A DNA stretch of 64,000 nt. It comes from Centrapalus pauciflorus (Eukaryota; Streptophyta; Magnoliopsida; Asterales; Asteraceae). The DNA lies in the NCBI GenBank assembly GCA_020465985.1, contig JAANYP010006658.1, forward strand, positions 966,001-1,030,000. The letters are read 5' to 3'. Below are positions 63,963 to 64,000 of the stretch, piece by piece. The translations under genes were made by a program, and so were the position numbers. The notes below the pieces were generated by a model. That model was given only the letters and a program-made list of their open reading frames with translations. It was not told where the DNA came from and did not search any database. The stretch's first letter is position 1. Every line of letters begins with the position of its first letter.

Positions 63963-64000
<38 letters not shown>
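63963..64000. repeat. (TA)n microsatellite, runs off the window
   Basis: TA units to the last base, so the true length is unknown. Confidence 0.95.

Overview
The window is plant nuclear DNA: AT-rich, full of nested LTR retrotransposons, Helitrons, MITE-like elements and (TA)n tracts, with one host gene that has many introns. The transposon lineages (a copia element with an extra downstream ORF, a chromodomain gypsy element) and the SAC-type gene point to a eudicot. I cannot name the species; an asterid is a guess.

1-21.2 kb: a decayed Ty1/copia element on the minus strand, Sirevirus-like. In its own reading order (right to left) it has a 5' LTR (20071-21179), a PBS, gag with two distant zinc knuckles, protease, integrase, RT/RNase H, and then an extra ORF of about 1.4 kb of codons behind its own TATA box. 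Its 3' LTR lies left of the window. A younger Ty3/gypsy chromovirus (6886-15710, plus strand, 2-kb LTRs, TSD CCACA) is inserted in the copia pol. The copia element itself appears to have landed at the edge of a small TIR element (21180-21385).

21.2-36.5 kb: (TA)n-flanked TIR elements, then a head-to-tail set of non-autonomous Helitrons. One Helitron is split by a second, minus-strand gypsy element (24010-32967, TSD GCATA). That element is in turn split by a 772-bp copia-type solo LTR (29257-30028, TSD GCTCC).

36.5-55.8 kb: a foldback MITE, gene-poor DNA, and then the only host gene: a SAC-domain phosphoinositide phosphatase of the plant SAC6/7/8 clade. It has 20 exons (39959-55650) that join without a frame break into 596 codons plus a stop. 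One intron is a U12-type AT-AC intron and another is GC-AG. The introns carry Tourist-like, MULE-like and hAT-like MITEs, a SINE and a C-rich tract.

55.8-64 kb: 3' flank with a poly(A) signal and a SINE, then a chain of TIR or foldback elements separated by long (TA)n tracts. Several of these elements carry about 21-bp tandem repeats, each with a palindromic core (CTACGTAG, TGATCA; also GATGCATC in the element at 21.2 kb). This repeated design is the most unusual thing in the window.

No CRISPR arrays, rRNA genes or intact tRNA genes were seen. Every retrotransposon coding region is broken, and the SAC gene is the only apparently functional protein gene.
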